Numbered from the stretch's first letter, positions 8,234 to 17,599 are shown. The stretch is DNA of 64,000 nucleotides from Acinetobacter sp. LoGeW2-3 (GCF_002688565.1 NZ_CP024011.1:2046001-2110000), one strand, 5' to 3'. The notes: a model not told the origin generated them from the sequence alone. Translations and numbers: made by a program.

Positions 8234-9028
8234 TTAAACCTTTTGAATAAACAACTCACGATCAAAACGATATTGCGGGAAGAACACACCATCTTTCGCA
8301 CGTTCACCTGCACCAATGACCATCACTGGATATTGCTGATCATTCAGATCCAGAATTTCACGAACCATAGGCTCATCAAAACCTTCCATCATACAGCTGT
8401 CAAAACCATAGGCACGTAAAGCCAGTACCAGGTTCTCACAGGCCAGCGCCGTAGTCTTAGTAGCCCAAAGTTTGGCATCAGCAGGACTAAATGCAGAAAC
8501 CGGCATTTGCTTATCGAGTGTACGTGCGACTTTGAAAGCAACTTTCTTGAAGTTACCAAAGGCATTCAAATAACCGGTCTTGTAGTTGTATGGAATGTAC
8601 TTATAGTACTTTTTAATTGCTGGTGGCGCTTCAGGGAATGGAAACTCGGTAATATTCAATTTCGCCATTTCATCAATACGGTCGGTACGTGCTACACAGA
8701 CAATTAATTCAGACGCTGTTTTAGCAGCCAGCTGGCTCATACAGGCTTTGACCAAACGCTTTTTCTTGGATGGGTTTTGCACCACATAGAAAGTCCAAGG
8801 TTGCAGATTAGATGAGTTTGGTGCCAGCAGTGCGAGATCTAGACAATTATCCAGTACTTCGGCTGGAATGGGCTTCTTGGTAAATTTACGCACTGAACGG
8901 CGACTTTCGATGACCTTACGGAAATTATCTACATCAATGTCCTGAGGAGCAGGTTCGTAATAACGTTTCTTTTCAGGATTGGCACTATCGGTTGTTTGTG
9001 AAGTCGTTTGGGAGTTTTCATTAGTCAT
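8234..9028 (-). CDS. Nitroreductase-family protein
   Basis: A 264-residue FMN-dependent nitroreductase-like protein. The SRRSVRKF motif near residue 45 and LLAPNSSNLQPWTFYVV near residue 72 are the phosphate/FMN-contacting segments, and the C-terminal half carries the GFDSCMMEGFD helix and MVIGAGERA. The first 35 residues are a polar, low-complexity extension rich in Ser, Thr and Gln that is not part of the fold. Members reduce nitroaromatics, quinones or enones with NAD(P)H. Substrate unknown. It is minus-strand, in line with the enoyl-CoA hydratase-like gene, but a terminator separates the two. Confidence 0.85.
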   Translation of the reverse strand: MTNENSQTTSQTTDSANPEKKRYYEPAPQDIDVDNFRKVIESRRSVRKFTKKPIPAEVLDNCLDLALLAPNSSNLQPWTFYVVQNPSKKKRLVKACMSQLAAKTASELIVCVARTDRIDEMAKLNITEFPFPEAPPAIKKYYKYIPYNYKTGYLNAFGNFKKVAFKVARTLDKQMPVSAFSPADAKLWATKTTALACENLVLALRAYGFDSCMMEGFDEPMVREILDLNDQQYPVMVIGAGERAKDGVFFPQYRFDRELFIQKV

Positions 9029-9056
9029 AAGCTAGATTCTTTCAAAAAAATAAAAG

Positions 9057-9082
9057 ATTGAGGCAGTCTAAACTGCCTCAAT
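9057..9082 (-). terminator. Terminator after the enoyl-CoA hydratase-like gene
   Basis: A perfect 11-bp stem ATTGAGGCAGT / ACTGCCTCAAT is followed on the minus strand by a T-rich run. It separates the gene at 9102 from the nitroreductase gene. Confidence 0.85.
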
Positions 9083-9101
9083 TAAAAGATAAGTTTCAGA
9101 A

Positions 9102-9902
9102 TTAGTTGAATTGTGTGAAATCAGGTTTCCGTTTTTGCATAAACGCCTGTACGGCTTCTGTCATTTCAGGTGAACCGACACGCTTCATAAAGATCTCAGC
9201 TTCATCATCAATACACTCGATAATTTCAGCCAGATTATGCTTCATCAGCGCTTTAGTCTGTTTGATAGAGGCAAGTGGTAAAGCAGCCAAAGTTTGTGCC
9301 TGTTTCTGTGCGGTAACATACACATCTTCTTCAATACTATTCACCAAACCAGCACTCAGTGCTTTTTCACTATTAAATCTTTGAGCTGTCAGTAGCAGTT
9401 CAGCGGCTTTGTGATAGCCAGCCTGTTGTACTAGCAGCTTGCTAGAAGCACCTTCAGGCGACAGACCCAGACTGACGAATGGAATCTGGAACAGGGCAGT
9501 ATTGTCACTATAAACCAGATCAGCATGCAGCAGAATCGTTACCCCGATCCCAATCGCAACACCACGAACGGCAGCAATTAAAGGCTTGGAAAATTTTGCA
9601 GCAGACTTCAACAGGACAAAAGGAGGGGTATCGCCAGCCTTACCTTGTAGAGGCGTCTGAATAAACTTCATGAAGTCCTGCATGTCATTGCCGGCACTAA
9701 AGTCTGCGTCTTGACCACGTAGAATCACCACACGAACACTGTTGTCCTGATCCGCTTCATCCAGCGCCTGGGCTATCCATAGATATAACTCGCCGTAGAG
9801 GGCATTTTTAGCTTCAGGGCGATTAATGGCTAAGGTCAGTACGCCATTATCTAAATTCGCATTTAAATGCTGATGCGGTTGTTGAATACAGCTCAGTGTC
9901 AT
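9102..9902 (-). CDS. Enoyl-CoA hydratase/isomerase-family protein
   Basis: A 266-residue crotonase-fold protein. The two oxyanion-hole segments are FSAGNDM (near residue 69) and RGVAIGIG (near 113). An acidic residue follows in SLGLSPEGASS (near 149). The GND form and the single glutamate resemble delta3-delta2-enoyl-CoA isomerases and PaaG-like proteins more than true hydratases, which use two glutamates. It probably acts in fatty or aromatic acid beta-oxidation. It stands alone between terminator and promoter DNA; no acyl-CoA genes flank it. Confidence 0.85.
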   Translation of the reverse strand: MTLSCIQQPHQHLNANLDNGVLTLAINRPEAKNALYGELYLWIAQALDEADQDNSVRVVILRGQDADFSAGNDMQDFMKFIQTPLQGKAGDTPPFVLLKSAAKFSKPLIAAVRGVAIGIGVTILLHADLVYSDNTALFQIPFVSLGLSPEGASSKLLVQQAGYHKAAELLLTAQRFNSEKALSAGLVNSIEEDVYVTAQKQAQTLAALPLASIKQTKALMKHNLAEIIECIDDEAEIFMKRVGSPEMTEAVQAFMQKRKPDFTQFN

Positions 9903-10003
9903 CGTACTATCCTTGCTTTATTAATATGAATTTATTGACGCTTATTATGTCGTAAAAATTTCTATACGGCATAACTGATGCGTTCATAAAAGTTAGATGT
10001 GCT

Positions 10004-10573
10004 ATGAAATATAAATTTGATTATCTGGTTTTTATTGGTCGTTTCCAGCCATTTCATCTGGCGCATATGCAAACCATTAAAATTGCTTTGCAGCAAAGCC
10101 AGCAGGTGATTTTGGCGCTAGGATCAGCGCAGCACGAACGTAATATCAAAAACCCTTTTCTAGCCGCTGAACGTGAAGAAATGATCCTATCGAATTTTTC
10201 CGAAGCAGATCAAAAGCGCATTAAATTCGTACATGTGATTGATGTCTACAATGATGAAAAATGGCAAAAACTGGTGAAATTACTGGTTGCTGAAGTAGCA
10301 GAGTTAAATGCTAAAGTTGGTCTGATTGGTCACTTTAAAGATGAATCTTCTTACTATTTAAAACTGTTCCCGGAATGGGAAATGGTGGAACTAGATAGTT
10401 TGGTCGGTGCCATATCCGCAACTCCATTACGTGAAGCGTATTATCGCGGTGAAGTGATAGAATCAGCCTTTCCTTTGGGAACCAGTGAGTTTTTACATAA
10501 GTTTAAAAATACTGAGATTTATCAACAATTGGCACACAAGTTTGAAACCAATGATAAAACCAATCTGAACTAA
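10004..10573 (+). CDS. nadM: NMN adenylyltransferase, NadM type
   Basis: A 189-residue nucleotidylyltransferase. The signature GRFQPFHLAH (residues 12-21) is the ATP-binding GxFxPxHxxH motif, and ISATPLR (137-143) is the second phosphate-binding motif. This matches NadM, which joins NMN and ATP to give NAD. Many bacterial NadM proteins carry a C-terminal Nudix domain; this one ends at the adenylyltransferase domain. It is the salvage-route counterpart of NadD and fits the known use of nicotinamide salvage in Acinetobacter. The de novo gene nadB is 20 kb away in the window. Confidence 0.85.
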   Translation: MKYKFDYLVFIGRFQPFHLAHMQTIKIALQQSQQVILALGSAQHERNIKNPFLAAEREEMILSNFSEADQKRIKFVHVIDVYNDEKWQKLVKLLVAEVAELNAKVGLIGHFKDESSYYLKLFPEWEMVELDSLVGAISATPLREAYYRGEVIESAFPLGTSEFLHKFKNTEIYQQLAHKFETNDKTNLN

Positions 10574-10617
10574 ATCTGTTTTAAGGTGATGAGTTCATTT
10601 GATTGTTAGGAAACAAC

Positions 10618-11181
10618 ATGATGAATCTAATCCTAAAAAATATAATCTATGCAGGATGCCTTTCAGTAGCATGTATGTCGGCAGCTTATGCCAGCTGGAG
10701 CTTGACGCCTAAAAGTAATATAGGTTTTAGCATCAATTCATTAGGTTTGACTGTGGTGAAAGGGAATTTTCAGCAGTTCAAAGCGACCATGCAGTTTGAT
10801 TCACAAAAACCAGAACAGGCCTCAACTGAATTTACCATGCAGGTAGATAGCTTGGAGGTGTCCAAGCCAAGCCTGAAGAATATGATTATGGGTGAGGATT
10901 TGTTTGATGCTTCACGTTACAAAACTGTAAATTTTAAAAGTACCCAGTTTAAGCCAAATGGAACTAACCGTTATCAGGTATTGGGTAATCTGACCTTGCG
11001 TGGTGTAACGCGTCCGGTGGTATTTGACACCACATTAACACCAAATAAAAGCAATCCTAATCTACTCGATGTGAAATCAACCACCGTGATTAACCGTTCA
11101 GATTTCGGTATGAAAAAAGCGACTGCTGGTGTGGGTGAAAAGGTCAATATTCATCTGACTGGACAGTGGAAAGCCTCATAA
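10618..11181 (+). CDS. YceI-family periplasmic lipid-binding protein
   Basis: A 187-residue secreted protein with a signal peptide (MMNLILKNIIYAGCLSVACM..., predicted cleavage after AYA, before SW). The mature part is a YceI lipocalin-like barrel, with GVTRPVVFD and NRSDFGM as typical motifs. YceI proteins bind isoprenoid lipids in the periplasm. I chose ATG 10618 because AGGA precedes it by six bases; a TTG further upstream lacks a ribosome site. It lies 44 bp after nadM, possibly on the same transcript, though the functions do not obviously connect. Confidence 0.87.
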   Translation: MMNLILKNIIYAGCLSVACMSAAYASWSLTPKSNIGFSINSLGLTVVKGNFQQFKATMQFDSQKPEQASTEFTMQVDSLEVSKPSLKNMIMGEDLFDASRYKTVNFKSTQFKPNGTNRYQVLGNLTLRGVTRPVVFDTTLTPNKSNPNLLDVKSTTVINRSDFGMKKATAGVGEKVNIHLTGQWKAS

Positions 11182-11216
11182 TTTAGCTTTTCATTTCTTG
11201 GGATATGGCAAGCAGC

Positions 11217-12122
11217 CTAGCCTGAAACAGGATAATTTAAATGCTGTTCTGCCTGTTCCAAAATAACTTGCGTAAGTTGTTTTAAGGCTGGAGACTGCTG
11301 TTTCCAGTGATGCCAATATAGCTTCACATCTGTTCTGCATTCGGGAAGAATTTCTACCAGTCTATTTTGCTGTATTCGATCAGCAATCTGATAATCAGGT
11401 ACCAGTCCATAACCCAACCCGGCAAAGACTGCTTCGGCAAAAGCAGTTGAAGAGGGAATATAATGAAATGGATAGCTTTGCTGTGTTAAGCCAAAGTACT
11501 TCAATAAGACATCGCTATGCAGCTGATCCTGACCGTTATAAATAATTGCAGGTGCCTTCCGCAGTGATTCACGATGGATACCTTGGCTAAACCAACGCTG
11601 AATAAATGCAGGTGTTGCCACCATTCTATAATTCATCGTACCAATTAACAGCGCCTGACAGCCTTTCATGGCTTGAGCCTGTGAACTGATGCAGGCGTTC
11701 ACTTTTCCAGTTTCCAAGAGCATATGGGTCTGACTTTGATCCGCAACTTGGAATCTCAGACTGATATTCTCTTTCAGTAAAACTCCAGACAGAGTAGGTA
11801 GTAACCATGTCGCCAATGAATCGGCATTAGTCGCAATATGCAGTACATTAAATTCGTCAGCATCTAAACCATAAAATTGCTGTAACAGTTGCTGTTCACG
11901 TAAACGCTGTTGTTGTAGGTGTTCCATCAATGTCTGTCCGGCACGGGTAACCTTACAGGGACGTTCGCGTAAGATCAGCACTTGCCCTAAGGCTTTCTCT
12001 AGACTTTGTACTCTTAAGGTCACTGCTGAAGCCGTGACATTTAGTATTTTGGCTGCTGCATCAAAACTTTGAGATTCAGCCACTGCCAGAAAGGCATCAC
12101 AATATTTGGAATTAAGTGACAT
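11217..12122 (-). CDS. ArgP/LysG-type LysR regulator
   Basis: A 301-residue LysR regulator of the ArgP (IciA/LysG) branch, which senses lysine and arginine and activates a basic amino acid exporter. The helix-turn-helix is AAAKILNVTASAVTLRVQSLE, with the ASAVTLRVQ pattern of this branch. The effector domain follows at 90-295. The gene is divergent from a LysE/ArgO-type exporter with 108 bp between them, which is the classical arrangement and makes the assignment strong. The AT-rich gap (12123-12230) should hold the binding site, but I see no clear palindrome. Confidence 0.9.
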   Translation of the reverse strand: MSLNSKYCDAFLAVAESQSFDAAAKILNVTASAVTLRVQSLEKALGQVLILRERPCKVTRAGQTLMEHLQQQRLREQQLLQQFYGLDADEFNVLHIATNADSLATWLLPTLSGVLLKENISLRFQVADQSQTHMLLETGKVNACISSQAQAMKGCQALLIGTMNYRMVATPAFIQRWFSQGIHRESLRKAPAIIYNGQDQLHSDVLLKYFGLTQQSYPFHYIPSSTAFAEAVFAGLGYGLVPDYQIADRIQQNRLVEILPECRTDVKLYWHHWKQQSPALKQLTQVILEQAEQHLNYPVSG

Positions 12123-12230
12123 ATATTGCCTAAGAATATTTTAGTTAAGTTTATATTTTCTTAATTATATTTAATTTACAAGTGGAAACAGCATAATTGC
12201 GCATATCTGAATTTAAGAAAGATTTGCACA

Positions 12231-12836
12231 ATGTGGAATGCTTATCTACAAGGTGTGTTTATGGGCTTTAGCCTGATCCTTGCCATTGGAGCACAAAATA
12301 CCTTTGTATTAAAACAAGGACTGAAACAGCAGCATGTATTCTGGGTCTGTCTGATCTGTGCATTATCAGATGCCATTCTGATTGCGCTGGGGGTACTTGG
12401 CTTTGGTCACTGGATTCAGCAGCATGACGTGTTTACCCAATTAGCTCGCTATGCTGGCGCACTATTCTTACTAGTCTATGGTGTAATACATTTGAAACAG
12501 GCTATACAAGCAGGGCAGTCTCTACAGATTCTGCAAGAGAATTCAGTCAATTCCTTAATCAAAACCTGTCTGACCTGTCTGGGTTTTACCTGGTTAAATC
12601 CGCATGTCTATCTGGATACGGTGGTGCTATTAGGTTCTATTTCGGTCAAGTTTCATGACATGAAAGCCTATTTTGCTTTGGGTAGTATGACTGCTTCATT
12701 CTTATTCTTTTTTAGCTTGGGCTATGGAGCAAAGCTATTATTGCGTGTGTTTAAAAGTCCACGTGCCTGGCAGATTCTGGATGTACTGATTGCAATAGTA
12801 ATGTGGGGAATTGCATTATCCCTGATCTTTGCTTGA
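12231..12836 (+). CDS. LysE/ArgO-family amino acid exporter
   Basis: A 201-residue inner membrane protein with about six hydrophobic segments. The N-terminus contains GFSLILAIGAQNTFVLKQGL, the signature of LysE and ArgO, and GFTWLNPHVYLDT in the middle is the second conserved block of the family. It exports arginine or lysine, protecting the cell from excess and from toxic analogues such as canavanine. It is divergently paired with the ArgP-like regulator. Whether arginine, lysine or both are exported is not readable from sequence. Confidence 0.9.
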   Translation: MWNAYLQGVFMGFSLILAIGAQNTFVLKQGLKQQHVFWVCLICALSDAILIALGVLGFGHWIQQHDVFTQLARYAGALFLLVYGVIHLKQAIQAGQSLQILQENSVNSLIKTCLTCLGFTWLNPHVYLDTVVLLGSISVKFHDMKAYFALGSMTASFLFFFSLGYGAKLLLRVFKSPRAWQILDVLIAIVMWGIALSLIFA

Positions 12837-12841
12837 TCCAT

Positions 12842-12874
12842 AAAAAATGAGCCCTGAATGGACTCATTTTTATT
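12842..12874 (+). terminator. Terminator of the exporter gene
   Basis: An AAAATGAG / CTCATTTTT stem with an inner CC/GG extension lies just after the stop. It could also work for the convergent peroxiredoxin gene. Confidence 0.7.
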
Positions 12875-12885
12875 AAAAAAAGATT

Positions 12886-13344
12886 TTAATCAGCTTGTAG
12901 CGCTTTTAGATCTTCTAAAACCTGTTCAGCATGACCGGCTGCTTTTACCTTACGATATTCTTTGACCAGTTTGCCATTATGGAAAATGAAAGTAGAGCGC
13001 TCAATGCCCATCACTTTTTTGCCATACATATTCTTTTCTTTGATCACGTCAAAGTGCTTACAAAGCACTTCTTCTTTATCACTGATCAGGTTAATGCTCA
13101 GATTTTGCTTTTCTGTAAAGTTTTGATGTGCTTTCACTGAATCACGTGATACACCTAGAATTGCCGTATTTAGTGCATCGAATTGGTCTTTTAGGCAAGA
13201 AAAGCCTACAGCCTGAGTGGTACAGCCCGGAGTCGAGTCTTTAGGATAGAAATAAATAATCAACCATTCTGCATTACATTGAGCCAGGTTGATTTCACCT
13301 GTGGTAGTTGGGAAAGCATGGTCAAGCAAGCTGATTTCAGACAT
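12886..13344 (-). CDS. bcp: Thioredoxin-dependent peroxiredoxin, Bcp/PrxQ type
   Basis: A 152-residue peroxiredoxin that reduces hydroperoxides with thioredoxin. The catalytic motif is YFYPKDSTPGCTTQA near residue 42, where the peroxidatic cysteine is the C of PGCT; the usual nearby second cysteine of PrxQ is replaced by the C in FSCLKDQF. The start at 13344 (MSEISLL) has GGAG six bases upstream; an upstream in-frame extension has no support. It converges on the exporter gene. Confidence 0.9.
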   Translation of the reverse strand: MSEISLLDHAFPTTTGEINLAQCNAEWLIIYFYPKDSTPGCTTQAVGFSCLKDQFDALNTAILGVSRDSVKAHQNFTEKQNLSINLISDKEEVLCKHFDVIKEKNMYGKKVMGIERSTFIFHNGKLVKEYRKVKAAGHAEQVLEDLKALQAD

Positions 13345-13378
13345 AAAAAACTCCATTGCTGTTGTAATTTTTACAAAA

Positions 13379-13406
13379 AAATAAGCCACATTATAGTGGC
13401 TTATTT
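13379..13406 (-). terminator. Terminator of the que/secreted-protein unit
   Basis: An AATAAGCCAC / GTGGCTTATT stem is followed on minus by T-rich DNA. It separates the peroxiredoxin gene from the upstream unit. Confidence 0.8.
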
Positions 13407-13426
13407 ATGCAAAGAATAATTAGAAA

Positions 13427-13834
13427 TTATTTCTTGGCAGCAGCAGCTTTTTGAGCCTGTTCAGTTAAAGTTTTTAATTTACCTGTTAACTGAGGACCAA
13501 AACATGCCTGCAAGTCTTTATTTTGTTTTTGCACAAAAGCTAAAGTTGCTGGGCTTTTCTTCTGGTTAATAGTGCTTTGGATTTCCCATTTTTGTGCATT
13601 GGTTAATTTACCATCTGCTTCAACCGCACAAGTACAGTATTTGCTCACTTCAGAACTGGTCAGCTGTTTGCCTTTACCAGTTTCTTCTTTACAAACATTG
13701 ATCAGAGCAGCTTTAACATTGGTGCTTTTGTAAGCATTTTGCAGTTTGCTATCATCTGCTTGAGCAGTAGTTGCAAACATAGCAGCGGCTGAAACTAAAG
13801 CTGAAAGAACAATATTTGACTTAAAATTTTTCAT
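13427..13834 (-). CDS. Small secreted cysteine-containing protein, hypothetical
   Basis: A 135-residue exported protein of unknown function. The signal peptide MKNFKSNIVLSALVSAAAMF ends at TAQA, with cleavage before DDSK. Four cysteines remain in the mature part: one in NVCKEE, two in YCTCA, one in QACFGP, so two disulfides are likely. The C-terminus is Ala/Lys-rich. The start at 13834 follows GGTAGGGTTT; the open frame extends upstream into queC without a signal peptide, so that extension is rejected. It lies 16 bp after queC and ends at a terminator, so it is probably the last gene of the queE-queC transcript, without an evident link to tRNA modification. Confidence 0.75.
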   Translation of the reverse strand: MKNFKSNIVLSALVSAAAMFATTAQADDSKLQNAYKSTNVKAALINVCKEETGKGKQLTSSEVSKYCTCAVEADGKLTNAQKWEIQSTINQKKSPATLAFVQKQNKDLQACFGPQLTGKLKTLTEQAQKAAAAKK

Positions 13835-13850
13835 AAACCCTACCTTGTTA

Positions 13851-14519
13851 TTACGGTATATAACGTGTCGGATCTTCAACACCAGCATCTGCAAAACCTT
13901 GTTTACGCAGACGACAGCTGTCGCATGTACCACAGGCACGTCCTTGGTCATCTGCCTGGTAGCAAGATACCGTTTGGCTATAGTCTACGCCATGATCAAG
14001 GCCTAAGCGAATGATATTTGCTTTGGATAAATGTAACAGAGGTGTTTCAAATTTGAGTGGTTTACCTTCTACGCCGACCTTGGTCGCAAGACGAGCCATA
14101 TTGGCAAAGGCTTCAATAAATTCAGGACGACAGTCAGGATAACCAGAATAATCAACAGCATTAATCCCGATCACAATCGCTTCTGCACCAAAAACTTCAG
14201 CTGCAGCCAGGGCATAAGATAGGAAAATAGTATTACGTGCAGGGACATAAGTGATAGGAATACCTTCCTGGAGTTGATCAGGCACATCGATACTGTGATC
14301 AGTCAGGGCAGAGCCACCCAAATTCCCTAGGTCAATATTGATGACACGATGTTCAACACCAGCACGCGCTGTCAAAGCTCTTGCAGCATCAAGTTCTGTA
14401 GTTGAACGTTGCCCATACATAAAACTTAAGGCAATACATTCATAGCGTGCCTGCGCCCAGGCTAAACACGTGGTTGAGTCTAATCCGCCAGATAACAATA
14501 CAATGGCACGAGGGCGCAT
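13851..14519 (-). CDS. queC: 7-cyano-7-deazaguanine synthase
   Basis: A 222-residue QueC, which converts 7-carboxy-7-deazaguanine to preQ0 with ATP and ammonia for queuosine tRNA modification. SGGLDSTT near residue 10 is the PP-loop ATP site. The C-terminal [17 protein letters not shown] block supplies the zinc cysteines. It lies 30 bp after queE on the same strand. GTP cyclohydrolase FolE and QueD are not in the window, but QueF is present near 51.4 kb. Confidence 0.95.
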   Translation of the reverse strand: MRPRAIVLLSGGLDSTTCLAWAQARYECIALSFMYGQRSTTELDAARALTARAGVEHRVINIDLGNLGGSALTDHSIDVPDQLQEGIPITYVPARNTIFLSYALAAAEVFGAEAIVIGINAVDYSGYPDCRPEFIEAFANMARLATKVGVEGKPLKFETPLLHLSKANIIRLGLDHGVDYSQTVSCYQADDQGRACGTCDSCRLRKQGFADAGVEDPTRYIP

Positions 14520-14549
14520 AACTAAATCTCCAAAATATTTGATAAATAA

Positions 14550-15260
14550 TTAACGACCAGTTTCATCATTCCACAGCAATTTATGTAACTGTAGCTGGAA
14601 GCGAACAGGGAGATGGTCTTCTAAAATCCATTGAGCCAGATCACGTGCCAGTTGCGGCATACGCGCTGTCCCTTTTTCAACTTCAAACGCAGGTGAGAAC
14701 CAGACCGTACTAACTTTTTCATTCAGTTGGTACTGTTCTACCTGCTGTCTAGACCATTCATAGTCTTCACGATTACAGATCACGAACTTGATCTGATCGT
14801 GTTGGCTTAAATGGTCGAGATTGGAAAGCAAATTTCGTGCAACTTCACCAGAAGTTGGGGTTTTTAAGTCTAATACTTTTGACACACGAGGGTCTACCTT
14901 AGAAACATCCAGTGCTCCGCTGGTTTCTAAGGAAACTTCACAGCCTGCATCGGCCAGACGTTGCATCAATGGTAGTGCGTTCGGTTGTGCCAGTGGTTCA
15001 CCACCAGTCACACAGATATAAGGTGTTTTAAAGTTGACTGCGGTTTGAATAATTTCATCTAAGGATTTACGTTCACCACCTTCAAACGAATAGGTGGTAT
15101 CGCAATAAGTACAACGCAGTGGACAACCGGTCAGACGGATAAAAACCGTAGGCAGACCTGCGGTATTAGCTTCACCTTGTAATGAATAAAAGATCTCCGT
15201 GATGCGTAAACCCGCAGACGGATCAGAAACAGGGATAGCGGAAGATCGAAGCGTACTCAT
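14550..15260 (-). CDS. queE: 7-carboxy-7-deazaguanine synthase
   Basis: A 236-residue radical SAM enzyme that rearranges carboxytetrahydropterin to 7-carboxy-7-deazaguanine, one step before QueC. The iron-sulfur cluster motif is CPLRCTYC near residue 46, preceded by FYSLQGEANTAGLPTVFIRL, a QueE signature. VTGGEPL near residue 84 is the SAM-binding GGE motif. It is the first gene of the queE-queC unit. Confidence 0.95.
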   Translation of the reverse strand: MSTLRSSAIPVSDPSAGLRITEIFYSLQGEANTAGLPTVFIRLTGCPLRCTYCDTTYSFEGGERKSLDEIIQTAVNFKTPYICVTGGEPLAQPNALPLMQRLADAGCEVSLETSGALDVSKVDPRVSKVLDLKTPTSGEVARNLLSNLDHLSQHDQIKFVICNREDYEWSRQQVEQYQLNEKVSTVWFSPAFEVEKGTARMPQLARDLAQWILEDHLPVRFQLQLHKLLWNDETGR

Positions 15261-15289
15261 AACAAAATTAACCAGGGAAGAAAGAACAG

Positions 15290-15333
15290 GGTATAAAAAT
15301 AAAAATCCCTACGATCATGACTGACCGTAGAGA
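15290..15333 (-). terminator. Terminator of dapD
   Basis: Reading minus, CTACGGTCA pairs with TGATCGTAG (one mismatch) and is followed by TTTTTATTTTTAT. A second short hairpin, AGGAAC / GTTCCT, lies at 15355-15371, nearer the dapD stop. Confidence 0.7.
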
Positions 15334-15384
15334 CGAAGAGCGACTAAAGCTCTGAGGAACATTAAGTTCCTAAAAAGTTAAGAC

Positions 15385-16206
15385 TTAGTCTTCACGTAAC
15401 AGATCGTTCAAGCTAGTTTTCGCACGAGTTTTTGCGTCAACTTTTTTCACGATCACAGCAGCATACAGGCTGTATTTACCGCATTTAGAAGGAAGGCTAC
15501 CAGATACAACTACAGAGCCTGCAGGTACACGGCCGTAGTGGATTTCACCAGTTTCACGGTCATAAATCTTGGTAGACTGACCAATGAATACGCCCATAGA
15601 AATCACAGAACCTTCTTCTACGATCACGCCTTCTACGATTTCAGAACGTGCACCGATGAAGCAGTTGTCCTCAATGATGGTTGGGTTGGCTTGAAGTGGC
15701 TCAAGAACACCACCGATGCCTACACCACCTGACAGGTGAACGTTTTTACCAATTTGGGCACATGAACCTACAGTTGCCCATGTATCAACCATGGTGCCTT
15801 CGTCAACATAAGCACCGATGTTCACATAAGATGGCATCAATACTACGTTTTTCGCTTGGAAAGAACCTTTACGAGCTACAGCAGGTGGTACAACACGTAC
15901 ACCAGCAGCTTTAAACTGTTCTTCAGTCCAGTCGCCAAATTTAGTATCTACTTTGTCATAGAAGCGAAGATCACATGCTTCCATTGGTTTGTTGTCATTC
16001 AGTTTGAAAGATAACAATACAGCTTTCTTAATCCATTGATGAACAACCCATTCACCATCGATTTTTTCAGCTACACGTAGAGAGCCATTGTCCAGGCCAG
16101 CAATTACTTCCTCAACTGCTTGACGAACTTCAGCAGGACAATCCGCTGCTGTGAAATTCGCACGGTCTTCAAACGCTTGTTCAATGATTGTTGAAAGCTG
16201 AGACAT
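15385..16206 (-). CDS. dapD: Tetrahydrodipicolinate N-succinyltransferase
   Basis: A 273-residue enzyme that uses succinyl-CoA in the succinylase branch of lysine and diaminopimelate synthesis; E. coli DapD has 274 residues. The middle of the protein shows the left-handed beta-helix hexapeptide pattern ([50 protein letters not shown]). It stands alone with its own terminator. Confidence 0.96.
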   Translation of the reverse strand: MSQLSTIIEQAFEDRANFTAADCPAEVRQAVEEVIAGLDNGSLRVAEKIDGEWVVHQWIKKAVLLSFKLNDNKPMEACDLRFYDKVDTKFGDWTEEQFKAAGVRVVPPAVARKGSFQAKNVVLMPSYVNIGAYVDEGTMVDTWATVGSCAQIGKNVHLSGGVGIGGVLEPLQANPTIIEDNCFIGARSEIVEGVIVEEGSVISMGVFIGQSTKIYDRETGEIHYGRVPAGSVVVSGSLPSKCGKYSLYAAVIVKKVDAKTRAKTSLNDLLRED

Positions 16207-16584
16207 GATCTTCCTTCCAGAAAAAAAATTTCCAAGATTTTACACTATATTGAGCAAAGATTAGATGGAAAACATAACTTATAGTGAAATTAATTCCTAC
16301 GAATTATGGAGAAAAGTGATGTGTCAAGTTTCATTTAAAAATTAATGAATATTTTCATTTATATAGTGCATGATTTAGGCAATATTCAGAAAATTCTCAT
16401 TAAAAGCATCTAATTAGGATAGGTGTGCAAAAAACCTCATGAAAATCATATAAAAGGCATCAAATGTATCAAAAGTTTACATAAACTCAGCAAAACTTGA
16501 ATAAAGAGTGATCAGATTGTGAATTAAGATGCAGGCATAACGAAGAGTAAAAACGTTAAAAATAATTTTTTTGAGGAGACACAG
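16207..16584. other. Divergent promoter region of dapD and the barrel gene
   Basis: A gene-free 378-bp AT-rich stretch. It must contain promoters for dapD (minus) and the outer membrane gene (plus). I see no convincing operator palindrome or RNA structure, apart from GAGGAG just before the barrel gene start. Confidence 0.5.
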
Positions 16585-17310
16585 ATGAAAACTTTTGCTA
16601 AATATTTTGCGCTGTCGGTACTTGCTGCGGCAACCACCTCCGTCATGGCAGCCGATGAAGTCATTGTAACCGATGAAGGTGTGGCTGAATTCTCTTTCTT
16701 TAAACCAGCATCTGTTCGTGCTGAGATCGGTACGACTGGTTATGGGGGTGCAATCTCATGGAGTGCGAATCCCTATGTAGGTGTAACCTTAGGTTATAAC
16801 GGTGGTGAGATTTCCTGGTCAGATGATTTATCAGTTAATGGCACAACATATGACTTGGATATGGATAACAATCTTACATATTTAAATGCTGAAATCCGTC
16901 CATGGGCGAACTGGTTCTATATGGCTGCTGGCGTGGCTTATATTGATAATGAGTATGGCCTACGTGGACGTCCTGGTACGGATGGTGAAATCAGAATCGA
17001 TGGTTCAACATTTGGTGCAGATGTAGGGGATGTGGTAGGTAATTTATCTTATAAAAACAATATAGCACCTTATATCGGCATTGGGTTCTCCCCAGCAATT
17101 ACCAACCGTTGGGGAGTATTTGGTGAAATTGGTGCATATTATAACGGTAACCCTACTGTAGATTTATATAATACAGGCAGTCAGGATGCAGTAAGTGTAA
17201 ATGGTCGTCCAATTACAGATGCGATTGATGAAGAGAGAGATAAAATTCGTAATGATAATAAATATGAATGGTTACCAGTAGCGAAGCTAGGCGTTAGCTT
17301 CCGCTTCTAA
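16585..17310 (+). CDS. Outer membrane beta-barrel protein
   Basis: A 241-residue outer membrane protein. The signal peptide (MKTFAKYFALSVLAAATTSV) ends at MA-ADE. Alternating hydrophobic strands follow, such as PYVGVTLGYNGGEISW and APYIGIGFSPAI, and the chain ends in GVSFRF with a terminal phenylalanine, the usual signal for the BAM complex. Length and strand pattern suggest an eight-stranded barrel of the OmpW/OmpA-transmembrane size. GAGGAG eight bases before ATG supports the start. It has its own terminator. The function (porin, adhesin, receptor) is unknown. Confidence 0.82.
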   Translation: MKTFAKYFALSVLAAATTSVMAADEVIVTDEGVAEFSFFKPASVRAEIGTTGYGGAISWSANPYVGVTLGYNGGEISWSDDLSVNGTTYDLDMDNNLTYLNAEIRPWANWFYMAAGVAYIDNEYGLRGRPGTDGEIRIDGSTFGADVGDVVGNLSYKNNIAPYIGIGFSPAITNRWGVFGEIGAYYNGNPTVDLYNTGSQDAVSVNGRPITDAIDEERDKIRNDNKYEWLPVAKLGVSFRF

Positions 17311-17323
17311 TCCTATATTCATA

Positions 17324-17350
17324 AAAAAACGAGCTCCGGCTCGTTTTTGT
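17324..17350 (+). terminator. Terminator of the barrel gene
   Basis: The self-complementary ACGAGC-TCCG-GCTCGT stem is flanked by A and T runs, 13 bp after the stop. Confidence 0.88.
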
Positions 17351-17573
17351 TATTTCTATTAATAAATCATTAGCTTAATTTATGTATCTAATTTTACTTT
17401 AATAAATCAAGTTATAAATTTGAAAGGTTCTTAATATGCAGATATTAAAGCTATGCTTTCCATGCAAAGACAGCAGTGTATTATTAGGAAAATCATGTAT
17501 GTTATTGAATAATAAATTATTTTATAATTTTCCGATGTTTGATTTTTTAATATATTTACTTGAACTAGATATA
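17351..17573. other. AT-rich spacer between convergent genes
   Basis: There is no supported gene. One short frame from 17436 lacks good support and reads through the cysB terminator. Confidence 0.5.
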
Positions 17574-17599
17574 AAAAAGAGGCTCAAAAGCCTCTTTTC
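17574..17599 (-). terminator. Terminator of the cys cluster
   Basis: AAAAAGAGGCT-CAAA-AGCCTCTTTT, just downstream of cysB on the minus strand. Confidence 0.85.
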
